Shown one piece after another: positions 1-14,340 of a stretch of 64,000 nt of DNA. This DNA is from Apis mellifera (Eukaryota > Arthropoda > Insecta > Hymenoptera > Apidae), in contig NC_037643.1 in assembly GCF_003254395.2 (NCBI RefSeq), forward strand, positions 14,278,963 through 14,342,962. The letters are read 5' to 3'. The translations under genes were made by a program, and so were the position numbers. The notes beneath the pieces are model-generated. The model was given only the letters and a program-made list of their open reading frames with translations. It ran no database searches and was not told the DNA's origin. The stretch's first letter is position 1, and each line of letters begins with the position of its first letter.

Positions 1-260
1 ATCTTCCTTCGGAGAAAAATATTTTCGGATCGGTTAATAAATTTTGTTTCTTTAAGAAGATCAATTATAATATTTACGTATAAATTTTTTTTTAATAAGT
101 GAATAGTGTGATTTTAATACGAAAATTTACAAAAATTATTATTTCTCTTATGTAAATGATTTAAACAAACGAGTGAATATTATAAATTCGTAAAATAATA
201 TTTACGATAATCAGTGAAGAATAAACGTCGCAACAATTCGAAATCGACTTTTTGACACGA
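1..260. other. AT-rich non-coding DNA
   Basis: Nothing gene-like is visible. The stretch is AT-rich with short T and A runs and frequent stops in all frames. It leads directly into the 119-bp tandem duplication. Confidence 0.6.
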
Positions 261-499
261 ATCTTTCGCTCGAGATCCTAACCTCTCATCGCATTGTGAA
301 TTTTTTTTTTTTTTTAAATTTAACCAAATTTAAACGAGAATAGAGAAGTTTGAGCAAAGTTTATCCCCAATTCGGTTAAATCTTTCGCTCGAAATCCTAA
401 CCTCTCATTGCATCGTGAATTTTTTTTTTTTTTAAATTTAACCAAATTTAAACGAGAATAGAGAAGTTTGAGCAAAGTTTATCCCCGATTCGGTTAAAT
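261..499. repeat. Two-copy tandem duplication, 119-bp unit
   Basis: The motif atctttcgctcga starts at 261 and again at 380, and the following ~119 bases match closely, including a poly-T run of 14-15 bases, the segment aacgagaatagagaag and the closing ttcggttaaatctt. Differences are a few substitutions and one base in the T run, so the duplication looks recent. Confidence 0.9.
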
Positions 500-572
500 C
501 TTCCGGAAGGCTCGACTTGAAAACTTAAATTCCGAAATTTGCGAGAAATAATATCGCGAGAAACTTTCTCGA

Positions 573-596
573 AATATATATATATATATATATATA
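573..596. repeat. (TA)n microsatellite
   Basis: An uninterrupted TA dinucleotide run of about 12 units. A second shorter TA-rich run lies at about 732-754. Confidence 0.95.
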
Positions 597-1851
597 CTCG
601 AGCAAAAGTAGCAAAGAGAGAATAAAGAATCGAAAGAATTTCCGTGAGGGATCCACGGCATAATAAAATTTGTCATTTTCACGGCGGAGATTTTTCTCGG
701 AGAATCTTGGGGGAACAAAAGGATCCACGGAGATATATATCTATATATATATATCGGGATTGATGGGAAGGTTGGAAGTTGCGGGAAATGGGATCCGTCA
801 GAGGCCGGCGGGGTCTCTCTGGTGACGGCGAGTGGTGGCGCAGGTGTTGCCACGATGAATATCGACCAACTCTTTTCCCGTGCATACGTTTCTGTTTCAA
901 CATTTTTCCGCACCGTGCCGTTATCGATCCCCACCACTCGCTAAATTGGATGTTCGATTCCCTTCCGCCAATTAACCGAATTAACCGACTCTTTTTTTTT
1001 TATTCCATCGGTTTCGTTGAAAGCACTCGAAAATGCATTCCTTTTTTTTTTTCTTCTCTTTTCTTTTCTGCGGGATAGGATAAATAGAATACGTGGATGA
1101 ATTTTTTACTTCGATGTAAAAAAAAAAAAAAAAAGAACTCTATCTCGTCGATTATTCAAAAAGTAAAATATTTTAAAATCTTATCGTATATAATGGAAAG
1201 TGTATTTAATTGAATATTAAAGTGTTAATTAATTCGATAATTTTTATAATATAAAAATTTGTCTCGATTTCTATTTTACGAAATAATTAAAATAAATAAT
1301 TAATATTAAATAATTAAAAAAAAAATAATAATTTCAGGAATTCACGGTTGGTGATAATAATAATGGAAGAGGTTTTCCGCAAGTTACTGGCCGCGAATCC
1401 GCGGATATCCTAGGCTTGCAAGAGGCTTTGGATTGAAATCGTTCCAAGATCGTGGATGTAGAAGTTAAACCGCACGATCCGTTACTATAAGTAATATTGG
1501 TTTAAGTAAGATTGAATTTCGACGAGGAATACGAAGCTTTTCCCTTGATAAATGAACTTTTGAAAATTGAATCGAAATTATAATATCCTCTCCCGATTAA
1601 TAAGCAAACCATTTCTATTTATCCTTTTCTTTTTTTTTTTTCAGTAAGATACACGACGAATAAATATTTCTATGATTCTCCACGAATTACTCGATTGAGA
1701 TTGTAAAAAAAATTGATTTTTGAAATTTAAAAAAATTCGTATGATTCGATTTATAAAATCGAATTTTATAATAAATAATCTATTTCGATGTTCAACAGTT
1801 GTGCAGTTCTTTTCTGCAATTCTGGAAACGCGACAATTGTTATTCGATCGT
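597..1851. other. Non-coding stretch with a small CpG-richer patch
   Basis: Positions about 770-960 are CpG-richer than the flanks. The rest is AT-rich with poly-T and poly-A runs. An acceptor-like tract ending in ttcag at about 1338 precedes an ordinary-looking stretch, but no reading frame or donor confirms an exon. Confidence 0.5.

Positions 1852-1918
<67 letters not shown>
1852..1918. repeat. (AG)n microsatellite
   Basis: About 33 perfect AG units. The reading frames spanning it encode only RE/ER or LS/SL dipeptide runs and are artefacts of the repeat. Confidence 0.97.
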
Positions 1919-1921
<3 letters not shown>

Positions 1922-4330
1922 CGAAATATTACGTCTTCGACGCGCTCGGTAAAGAAACCTGGTTTCGCAATCGCTGCAGATGCGATCACTTTCACAAGTG
2001 CACTCATTCCGAACCGTCCAGTCCGGTTTCTTCTCGATTTTAACGGCGAAACGATTCTTCATCTTTTCAATTTTATCTCCTCGACGAAATTGACGGAAAA
2101 AACTGTGCGAGGATGGCGACATCTTCTTACATTTTCTAGTAAGAGTGAAGAAAAATCGAATGTATAAAATTCACTTCAATTTATGTTCAAAATACAAACT
2201 ATAATTAAGATCGAATTTATATTTGTATCTGTATTCGTAATTTTTGTCGATTAATTTTATTGGTTTTGTTTAAAAAATTTCTTGAATTCCGGTAAAGTAT
2301 TTTTCTAAGAAGATAAAACTTCGCCCTCCATCTTGAAAAGCGTCTCTCTGCGACAAGAACGCCCTCTCTTTATTTTTAAAAAAATTCTCAAACGATAAAT
2401 ACTGTGCTAATTCTCGACTACAAATATTATTTAAGACGTTGGTAAAACAGAAAGTATCATCGAAATTTAAAAAAAAAAAAAAAAAAAAAAAATAAAATTC
2501 TTGAGAACCTTCACGATATCCATTCCTGTAGTTTGAATCATTTATCCGGCAGAAATTGGGAAGACATTTTCGAGGAGAATTATATATCGAGTCACGTACC
2601 AGCATCCTTGCGTGGACCGATCGAGAGCATCTTGGAAAATGGAAGGAAAAAAAAAAAAAAAGGAAGGAAACAAGGAACCGTCTCGTTTTCATGGTTACGT
2701 GGAGTCTCGTCCTTTGTCTTTGTTAACAGTATTGCGACGTGCCTTCCCCGTTAAATTGTACGCGTGACAAGCGGCGGAAAAGCCGGCTGTAAAAGCGCGG
2801 AGGAGGAGGAGGAGGAATGGGAAATACACTGTTAACGGAAGTCGGGGTTATTCCTCGCTGATGCTCGCCGCAAAGTACCCTCTATTATATCCTTTCCCCT
2901 TTTTCTTCCTCTATTCTTTTCCTTTATCCTCCAACTTCTTCCCCTCGACAAATTTCCCTCTTCTTTGAGACCTCTCCTCTTTTATTTCGTTTAGAAGGGG
3001 AATAATTGAAAATTATTTTCGACCTTTTCATATTATTATTCGTTGTTTGAATATCTTTTCTTTCTTTCTTTTTATCTTTGCGCTTCAACTTTTTCTCTCC
3101 TGTCAAGGAATTTTCTATATAATTTTGTCTTTATCCTATCCCTTGACGCGATATTTAGATTAATTAATGTTCTATGAATTTTTGATCCAATTTTCTGTAT
3201 CCAATTCCACGAGAATAAAATACTTAGTCGAACTATCGGAGATTAATATCGTTCTTATTTCATTAATAGTTAAATTTCTCGCCTATTTTTCATTTACATT
3301 GTATATAATTTTCATCCGATTACGTAAGAGGAATATTTTTTAATTCACCGCCACACCGCTTTAATTTTCAATTTCCGTATCATATATGTTCCAATATTCT
3401 CTGTCTTCCCATTCGAGTCGATTTCCCTTACCTTTCGTCCCTGCAATTTTAAAGGAGGGGGAAGAGAGAAGAGCTTACTTGGTCTCAAAGAAAATACGGC
3501 CAAGATTTATAAGATAACCAAGTCGAGGGTTCCCCTTTCGCGGAAAGTTTCACGGCTCGTCACAGGGAAATTACGCGAGCGAAATTATTCCTCCGCGCGA
3601 AACAAGGGCGAAGGGAAAAGAGGGCGGAAGAGAGCGAGGACAAACAATTATTGCGCCTCCCCCCTCCCCTGTCCGCCGTCCCGCACGGATATTAAGAAGG
3701 CTCTCGAGGATGTCGAGAGCGATAAACATGGAGGAGGCACTGCTCGATTCCACATCGGGAGAATTTTTAATAGTTCTCGAACGTTTTCGCGTTGTTGGCG
3801 AATGGAAAAAGGAGGGGATTTTGAGGATTTTTTTGAGGAGTTTTGGTTTTTCGTTATAAATGAATGGAACGATTATATTTTTCTTTTTTTTTTTATGAAT
3901 GGTATGTGTATTTAATATTTTATTTTTCATTAGTAGAATTGTGTAATATTCATTGAATAAATTTTAAAACGAAAGACATTTTATCCCCTTTATCTCTTGC
4001 CCGTGTTATCGATGCACACCTTTACTACGTGCTACTTTCTTAAAATATTGCCGTCGAAGCTAAACATCGGCCTATTTCGGTGAAAAACGCTGACAAACGC
4101 TGATTTATAGAAAAATAGCTATCGAATAGAAATTATCGTTGCCTCTTAATCGTTGATGGTGAAGGGTTCGTCGGCCAATCAAGTATAAATCACATTCACA
4201 CGAAAATAATTTAACATAACCTACAAAAATTTCTTTATACATTCAATTATTTCAATTTCAGCCATTAACAATGATTTTATCGACTACGTTTTCAATCGTA
4301 TTCAAATGAATTACATTCTTGGTTTCTAAA
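1919..4330. other. Non-coding stretch
   Basis: No supported gene. It contains a poly-A run near 2468-2491, a (GGA)n tract near 2800-2815 and a pyrimidine-rich stretch at 2890-3100. The segment 3540-3740 is CpG-rich and may be regulatory. Open frames here are short or lack an ATG. Confidence 0.5.
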
Positions 4331-4839
4331 CTGATTTGCTTTCTACACTCAAATTCAATAGCAATTTCTCGAATTGTTATTATTGGTTATATGTCGGTTT
4401 GCTTCGATCGATGCTTTCATTTTGTCCTCATCGGCTTCAAACTGGTCTTCCAGAACACATGGCGCATCTTCAACGTCGAAATTGTCGAAACGAAATTTTC
4501 AAAACCAATTTTCACACTGAGATACCGTTAATACACTTTTTTCATAGACTTTGCACAACTTTTTCCTTGCCTGAACACTATTCTTATCTTTTCGGCGATA
4601 AAAAAACAAAATATATCGAAAATACTTCTTTTCGTCTTGCATCTTTGTTACATATTGCACGAAGAACACGAAAAACGCACAGAATCGAGTGAATTTTTCT
4701 TACGTATAAACCAAGAAATGCCAACTCTCGAAATATATAATAACAACACGGTTTAGAATGAAGTTGGCTAGATAAACGTTCGATTAGCGACACTCGTGTG
4801 AAGAAACGAAACTATTTTCCCAGCAAACCACAACCTACG
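4331..4839 (-). mobile_element. Degraded mariner-type transposon relic, 5' part
   Basis: The minus strand carries the start of a mariner-family transposase (separate entry). About 195 bp upstream of its ATG lies a terminal-inverted-repeat-like end: on the minus strand the sequence from about 4838 begins TAGGTTGTGG and continues to AGTTTCG, resembling known mariner ends and placed at the usual distance. The 3' part, including the catalytic region and the other terminal repeat, was not found; similarity fades below about 4330. The element is therefore a truncated, inactive fossil. The exact boundaries are inferred. Confidence 0.65.
4355..4642 (-). pseudogene. Mariner transposase N-terminal fragment (broken)
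   Basis: Read on the minus strand from the ATG at 4642-4640, the frame gives a mariner-like N-terminal helix-turn-helix region: YFRYILFFYRRKDKNS, then the conserved QCENWF position, then KFRFDNFDVEDAP, then EADEDKMKASIEANRHI. These follow the order of the DNA-binding domain of mariner transposases (family knowledge). Codon 48 is an in-frame TGA (4501-4499) between NWF and KFR, where family members have a sense codon. The frame ends at 4355 shortly after EANRHI. About 95 codons remain of a protein normally near 345 residues, and no DD34D catalytic domain is seen. The subfamily cannot be assigned from this fragment. Flanking context: the 5' terminal repeat lies near 4838, and a separate minus-strand frame begins beyond it. 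Confidence 0.85.
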
Positions 4840-4869
4840 TAGAATCGTCTATAGAGATTCCCTCAAATG

Positions 4870-5172
4870 TTAATTCGCTACGTCTGTGCACGTCTTGTTT
4901 ATACACTGTATTTGTCGAGGGTAGAGCAAATGCGGATAAAATAAATAACGAACGATCGAATATTTGCGGATGCAATGTCGGTCCTCGGTAGACTCGGGGT
5001 CTAGTGATACATTGGCGGCAATATCCACCTGTTTCGCGTGAAATACGAAAGCAGGTTGTCGCGGTGCACCTCGGTAGATCTTCGATATTGCTCGCCAGGC
5101 TTGAATTACGGGTACGTTGCTTTTTTTGAGCGCGGTCAGAATCTCGCTTATTGAATATATCGGCGTGTCCAT
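4870..5172 (-). CDS. Unidentified 100-codon reading frame next to the mariner relic
   Basis: The frame starts at a minus-strand ATG (5172-5170) in good Kozak context (ACAAATGG) and ends with TAA at 4872-4870. The first ~70 residues look protein-like and use GC-richer codons than the surroundings: an amphipathic stretch SEILTALKKSNVPVIQAW, then basic and proline-rich sequence, then DPESTED. The last ~30 residues look less coding-like. I do not recognise a family. A good minus-strand donor (AAG|GTAAGA, exon end 5195) sits just upstream, which argues that part of this region may be intronic or that the locus is spliced. A longer frame in another register lacks an ATG. It could be a genuine short gene, an exon of a spliced gene, or chance. 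Confidence 0.3.
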   Translation of the reverse strand: MDTPIYSISEILTALKKSNVPVIQAWRAISKIYRGAPRQPAFVFHAKQVDIAANVSLDPESTEDRHCIRKYSIVRYLFYPHLLYPRQIQCINKTCTDVAN

Positions 5173-5199
5173 TTGTTCGAAAACCTTTTCTTACCTTCG

Positions 5200-8450
<3,251 letters not shown>

Positions 8451-9150
8451 GCTATAATTCGTTTTTCCACGATCGTTGAAAACTTGTCCAACAAGTGATG
8501 GGAAATATTTTGTGACGGTTGAAACGATATTCCTGATATTCCTGCAGACATTAGAGATAATTGGAGAATAATGTTAGTGGATAATCGTGATAGATTAGAT
8601 CAAGACGAGAATCGTTGGATTTTATTTTTCGAAGATTTGTTAAGCGTAGATTTTATTCTTGGAAAATTGGAAAGAGTAAAAGTGTTTTTTTAGAGAGGTG
8701 GTTCTTTTCTAAACAGGTAAAGAGGGGATTCTTGAGACGACGAAGTAGTTTTAATTGTTTTTTTGTTTTGTTTTTTTTTTTTGCTTTGATTGAGATTTCG
8801 TGGATTGTGTGAAGATCTTCGTTGCGACGTTTTAATTGGAAAATTTGTAATTTTCCTTGTAATTATAAACCGTTGTATTATGATTGATTTTTTTTTTACA
8901 TTTGTAGAAACGAATTTAAGTTCTCGAAGTTTTCGAACGGATCGAGTAAATTTTTTTGGATGAATTTTTCGTTTCGTTTTTAATTTTCTTCATGTTCTAT
9001 TCTAAACTGGCTTCACTTTATTAACAAACGTGATAACCAGGGGAAGTTGAAAATTTACACGTGGCGAAATTTATCACGATTTAACCGGTTATTCAAAATT
9101 TAATTTGAATTATTCGATCTCAATCTCAATTTTACAACATTTATGAGAAC

Positions 9151-9171
9151 AGTTAGGTTTTCGACCTAACT
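9151..9171. other. Short perfect hairpin
   Basis: Arms AGTTAGGT and ACCTAACT (8 bp each) flank a 5-base loop, TTTCG. No T-tract or gene context suggests a function. Confidence 0.6.
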
Positions 9172-12100
9172 TCTAATAATACTCTCCGCAATTAAATAAT
9201 ATATAAACCGAGAATCTCTCGCGGTTCAAATTCTTTCTTCCAAAGCTCTCTCTCGTAATAACCACTTCTTCTCAATTATTAATTAATTTTTAATTAATAA
9301 TAATAAAATAAACGGTTGAAGAGGAGAAGATCGGACAAATCTTCCTAATTTTTACCGACCGATAATTTTAACGAATCTACTAAAACTTCGACAAACAGTC
9401 GAAGAAGAAATAAATTCTCCTCTTGAAACTCAAGTATCATCGTTATCGTCCTTTTTTTTATTAATTAAGAAAAGGAAAAGCGCGCGCGCGCGTCAGTTCG
9501 AGCGCGCGAAAGTGTTTAACAGCCACGCGGAGATAAACGCGGCGGGAGGTGGAGGAGGGGATCAAACGCGTTCCCTCCTAATTAGCCGGACTGGCAAGCG
9601 CCCAGATCGGGCCACTCGATCGGTAAGAAGATCGGGCCGGGTTAATTTCGGCCCCTGATTTCATCCCACCACTATCCACCACTCTCGGTCGGTAAAATCG
9701 CCATTCCCTGATGCGAAAACTAATTTTAACACCTTTCGACAAAGCCACTCGAGCATACGTACGTCTCGAAAACGGTGGCCCGATCCAAAACCAAATCTCT
9801 CGCCACTCGCGTGTTTTTGAATCCGGCCGGCCAATATTTGACCGATTCCTGCAAATATCGATCGACTCGAGGGACGAATATCACGGCAACGAACGATTCT
9901 CTCTCTCTCTCTCTCTCTCTTGAAATTTCGCCTTTTTTCCGACTCTCTTCTCTTCCATCTGTTTCGAAGTTGCGTGCAATATGGATCTCTCTCTCTCTCT
10001 CTCTCTTTCCCTTTCCATGGCTCGTTTGTCGAGCAGCGAATTCATTGTGGAAATTGCATCGGGTTCCGGAACTCGTAAATGAAACTGCAACTATAAAACG
10101 GGATACCCTCGTTGAGGCACAAAGGGGAAATGGATAATGGAGAATTGCGGTTAAACTGTCGCCGATTATCGATCAATTTTCGTATCGAATTTGTCGTGAT
10201 TATACCACGACTCGATGATTCTTTTTCAATTTTCCGAAAGTATTGAAATTTTGCTGCCAGGGATTTTTTTTTTCCCCTATACGATTTGACACTTTTTATA
10301 TAATTCGCTTAAAGCTTCTTTTTTTCCCATTCGATTCATTTAATACGAAGTTTATATTATATTATTATTATACAAATATTTAATACGATATTTAATACGA
10401 AGTTTATATTATTTGTCGACAGAAAAGAAAGGGTATTTATTTTATCTTTACAAATTATTATCTTCAGGATCATTTTTCAATAAGTATATATTCGTGGGAG
10501 AATAGTAAATTAAAGACTTACACGTTAGATATGTAAAGAGAAACATATATTATTTCTTAGAAATTTTTATTAGAAACGTATTCTAATTCTCAAGAACGAA
10601 ATTAAAAATTACAATAATAATACCTATATTATTTCTCTTAAAAATTTTTATCATTCAATCAACAATCTTTTGTATTTAAATTGAACGTGGACGTGAAAAT
10701 TGTTGAATCGTTTTGTTAAATTCGTATCGCGATATCGATCGAGGCGGCGAAACGGGGACAGGGAAGACGTTCAGTGTGAACGATGATCGGAGTGGAGAGG
10801 TATGGGCGCTGGTAGACGTATAAGATCGCGGGGAGGAAGGTTGATCAGCGAGTGCGCGTTTCCCCTCGACACACGCGCCTCTGTGCGCCGAGCAGCCGGA
10901 TCAACAACCGGACGCCACTTTGCCTTCTTTTGCGTTTCATCTACTGCTGCCTGCCACTCGTCTCGCCTCGCCTCCAGATGCACACTGGATACCGAAAGTA
11001 TTTTAACCCTATGCCTTGTTATATACGTATATATCGCATCCAGTCCGTATTCTTGCGCGCCAGCCTTCCCTTACATTTCCTAAATTTATGTTTACAAGAA
11101 AGGATCGTTAGTAAAAATTTCGATTTTCTTATTGATAAAATTAAAATTAAAATTAGAAAAAAAAAAAGAACTCGAAAAATTGTGAAACGAAAGGAGAAAT
11201 AATACAGGATATAAGCATTATTTTTTTCTTAAATAAATTTTAATAATTTCTTAGAGCAACTTTGAACTTGATGCAAGGAAATATTCTTTTGCACATCGTA
11301 TGCGTACGAGAGTGGGGATTCGAACGAATATAGACACCGAGTGGTAACACTTATCTTGGAATTCACTACTTGTATATTTATACTTGTAATTATATATCGT
11401 CATTTTATATTAAATTCACTCGATGCACGGTTAATTATCGATACCAATTACCACAAATTTCTCGAATTGAGATTCGTTCGTTTTTTTCTTTTCTTTTAAA
11501 CGAGATCGTTCGGCACGGCGATCAGCCCTTTTGCGCGCTAGTTGCGCCATTGTTGCGCATGCGCGCTAGAAATTGTTTCCGAGAACGTAACCGACAACTT
11601 CTTTGCCCAAGCTGCCGGCAAAGCCAGCTTCGAAACGGAAATAAGAATTCCGTATCGGACCAAAAGAAGTTCAGAGCTCGACCCACGAGAAACCGTGGCA
11701 CGTGAGCCAGGGAAATAAAAGGTGAGGTTTCACGGAATATCGGCGGTTTAATTACGGGACATGGTCGCAAAGGGGATTAATTCGAATTATACGATTCCAC
11801 CTTGAATACAATGTTACGCGTCGCGCCTCGTTTTCTCTCCTTTTCTCCACCTTCTCCGTCCCTTTCTCGCGATTCTTCGCGAGAAGGCCAGCGAGTCGAA
11901 GACTTTCTTGCGCACTTGCCGTAGAATTTATACGTCTCTATAAGAATATATATACTCTTCGAATATTTTTCAAATATGAAATATTTTTAAAGAGAAATTT
12001 ATATCGATTTATTGAAAATCATGTATTTTTTCATAAAAATTTCATATCTTAATGTAAATATCGATTCGTAATTATCCACATTTTTAGATACAAATTTGAG

Positions 12101-12239
12101 ATAATCCACGTTACTTATCGCCACTTATCGCTCTCACTTTTTCTTTCCATTTAGGAAAAAACCCCGCTTCGTACAAAAATAATAAGAGAATAATAGGATA
12201 ATAATGCGTTGAAAAATTTTTTACCCGGAGGAAAATGCC

Positions 12240-12600
12240 GTTCTTATTCCCTCGGCGTTGCATTAGAACACGATTGGAATTTCTCGCGAAGAAATCGAGG
12301 ACGTGACGTCGGAGGGATCGGCTGGTCGCGGGCAAACATCTCCAGCTGACGTACGCGCGGGAAGAACACGTGCGTCTTCTCCGCTTCTCGTCTCCGCGCC
12401 GCGACGCTTCTTCCATTTGTGTCCGCCGCGCTTCTTTCGGCGCGAACTTGCGCCCGCCAGTATCGTTCGAAACAGCCGCCGCGAAACAGCTCGAAACGGC
12501 GACTCGATTTCACCCGCGTTACGTCCTGATCCTTCCAACTTCGACTTTCCCCTCTTCTCCCCCCTCCACTCCGGCGAATTCGCCCGAGCCGAAGAGAAAG
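12240..12600. promoter_or_regulatory. CpG-dense patch, candidate promoter or first-exon region
   Basis: This is one of the most CpG- and GC-rich segments in the window, with repeated CGCG and CCGCG words and open frames of 78-122 codons in several frames on both strands at once. Simultaneous openness in many frames reflects base composition, not coding. In AT-rich insect genomes such islands often mark transcription starts, but no core promoter motif is clear here. Confidence 0.3.
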
Positions 12601-13262
12601 GGATAGAAGGGGAAAGGGGGAAAACGGTTTTGCAACGGTTTTTTCGGAAAAAATTGTGTTTCGAAAGATAAAGTAAAAAGATCGAGTGTTGACCAGTGCG
12701 AAATTGGAAAAGAAGAAATTTGAAGAAAAATGAAAAATTTATTCTTCTCTTCGATATCGAAATTGTGCATATAAAAAATATACACGTGAATGAGCGGAGT
12801 GAAAATTCCTAAGAGCGGAGAGTGGAATCCTGAGCGCGGACAGTTTACATGAGAACGCGCGTTGTTCGCGAATGTACGGACGTTGATTAATTGATCCGCG
12901 GTTGATTCGAGTCGGTGTGTATATACACGAGTTGTGAAAAAAAGTGTGGAGCGAAATATTAATTTTCGATCAATAATAGCGTACGATAATTCTTATCGTT
13001 CAATTTGTCAAATAAAATACTTGGACGAATGAAAATATTTCAATTTCTATCTTGCTCTTCGAGCAAAGAAATATTTAATCTTCGCCGAGCGGTCGTAACA
13101 GTGTTTCAACTTTCTCATAAGCGATGTCGCTTCAGTAGGATATATTAGCCAGCATTTTAAATACTCAGTAGGATATCTTTTATTTTTCACTCGCTCGTTT
13201 ATTAAGTATACTCGATTTCCAATTCGACGAATGCTCCAAGTTTTCCAAAGAATGATACGCGA

Positions 13263-13267
13263 TCAGT
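13263..13267 (+). promoter_or_regulatory. Initiator-like TCAGT
   Basis: TCAGT matches the arthropod initiator consensus and would place transcription start at 13265, 17 bases before the ATG of the candidate exon at 13282. No TATA box is at the expected upstream position. Confidence 0.3.
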
Positions 13268-13281
13268 ATAAGTAGTCGTAC

Positions 13282-13486
13282 ATGCACGATGAAGAAGATA
13301 GAATCGAGAGTTTCGCCGCTCGAATATTGAGAGCCATCGGACAATTATTAAAGGAGGCGGCCAGCGTCGAGCGTTGGGTGGGGAGCGAGGGAAGGGGAGG
13401 GGAGGGGTGGGGAGGCGCAGTGGAAGGCAAGAGAGGAAAAGATAAAGAACGAATAAAAAACTCGTGGCTGGAACGACGTTTCCTAT
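13282..13486 (+). CDS. Candidate first coding exon, unidentified protein
   Basis: An ATG at 13282 opens a frame that reaches a near-ideal intronic donor sequence, GTAAGTGAG, at 13487. This gives 68 codons plus one base (phase 1). Unspliced, it would stop two codons later. The N-terminus reads MHDEEDRIESFAARIL, then AIGQLLKEAASVERW, an acidic start followed by a plausible amphipathic helix. After that comes a Gly/Glu-rich segment encoded by a G-quadruplex-prone tract, then a basic KGKDKERIKN-like stretch. The exonic side of the donor (TAT|GT) is not the consensus AG, which weakens the call. An initiator motif lies just upstream. I do not recognise a family. Confidence 0.35.
13376..13415 (+). 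other. G-quadruplex-prone G-run cluster
   Basis: At least six runs of three or more G, separated by 1-5 bases, occur within 40 bases. It lies inside the candidate exon at 13282-13486 and accounts for its Gly-rich segment. Confidence 0.7.
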
Positions 13487-13761
13487 GTAAGTGAGTACGT
13501 GTCTGAAATACGCGAGGAGGATCGGCTACGCAACCGGTCCGCAACGTCGACATTGTTTCGCGTCCTCTGCGCCCCGCCTCGTCAATCCACGCTCCATTAC
13601 CCCGTGCCTCTTTGAATTTCGATCGTGCTCGAAATCGCATCGGGAAGGGACGGACGCGTGCCTCTCTCCCCGCTCATTTTCCCCTGATATACGCGAATCT
13701 GTTTGTTGTTTCAAACCGGTGTTAGTTAGTAGTCCCTCGTTTAGAAAGCGTTTGGAATTTG

Positions 13762-14340
13762 AGTAGGTGGAGAAGTACTGTCAAGCAAGATTCTTATTTT
13801 CTTCGTGAAATATTTTATAGGTCGTCGATGAGAGAAAAGTTTGTTGAAGTTTAATAGAAGATTTTTCATTCGTGAAAATTTATATTTCATGTTTTTTTCT
13901 TTTTATAGAAAGCTTTCTAGTCACAAACAGAGAATTTGAATGTTGGAAAAGGGTGTCGCGATTCGATAATATATTTAGATTTTCGAAAAAAGAATTATAG
14001 GGTTTTGTAAGGAGATAGTAGATCGATAAATTTACTTATTTAGAATTTGAATATTGGAAAATTGGACGAGTAGGTGGAGAAGTATTGTTGTAAATAAGAT
14101 TCTTATTCTTCGCGAAGTATTTTACATTCGTCGATGGAAAGTTTATGGAATACGTAATTTAATGGAAGATTTTCAAGCAATTGAATTCTTTTCGTTCCTT
14201 TATCTCTAGTCAAAGAGAGACAAAATTTGGAATTTGAATACTTTTTTTTTTTCGAAAAGTTTAAATATTAAATATAAAATTTCGCGACTCGATTAAGTGA
14301 AGAGATATTGTTGTAAATAATTATTTCGTGAAAAGTTTAT
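13762..14340. repeat. Degenerate tandem duplication, ~306-bp spacing
   Basis: The block gagtaggtggagaagta followed by a match of ~60 bases (aagattcttattt, then a tattttaca-like and a gtcgatg segment) occurs at 13762 and 14068. A weaker third relative begins near 14295 (gaagagatattgttgtaaat). The copies have diverged, so the duplication is old. Confidence 0.7.

Noticed and set aside
10802..11083. 93-codon ATG frame starting MGAGRRIRSR
   Set aside because: Despite an upstream TCAGT, there is no recognisable domain, and the second half enters AT-rich DNA without a change in stop density or a donor.
11290..11335. Possible tRNA T-arm on the minus strand (gttcgaatcccc)
   Set aside because: No matching stem, anticodon arm or acceptor stem could be drawn around it.
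12303..12671. 122-codon plus-strand frame in the CpG-rich patch
   Set aside because: Comparable frames are open on the minus strand in the same place, and residues are compositionally biased (Arg, Pro, Ser).
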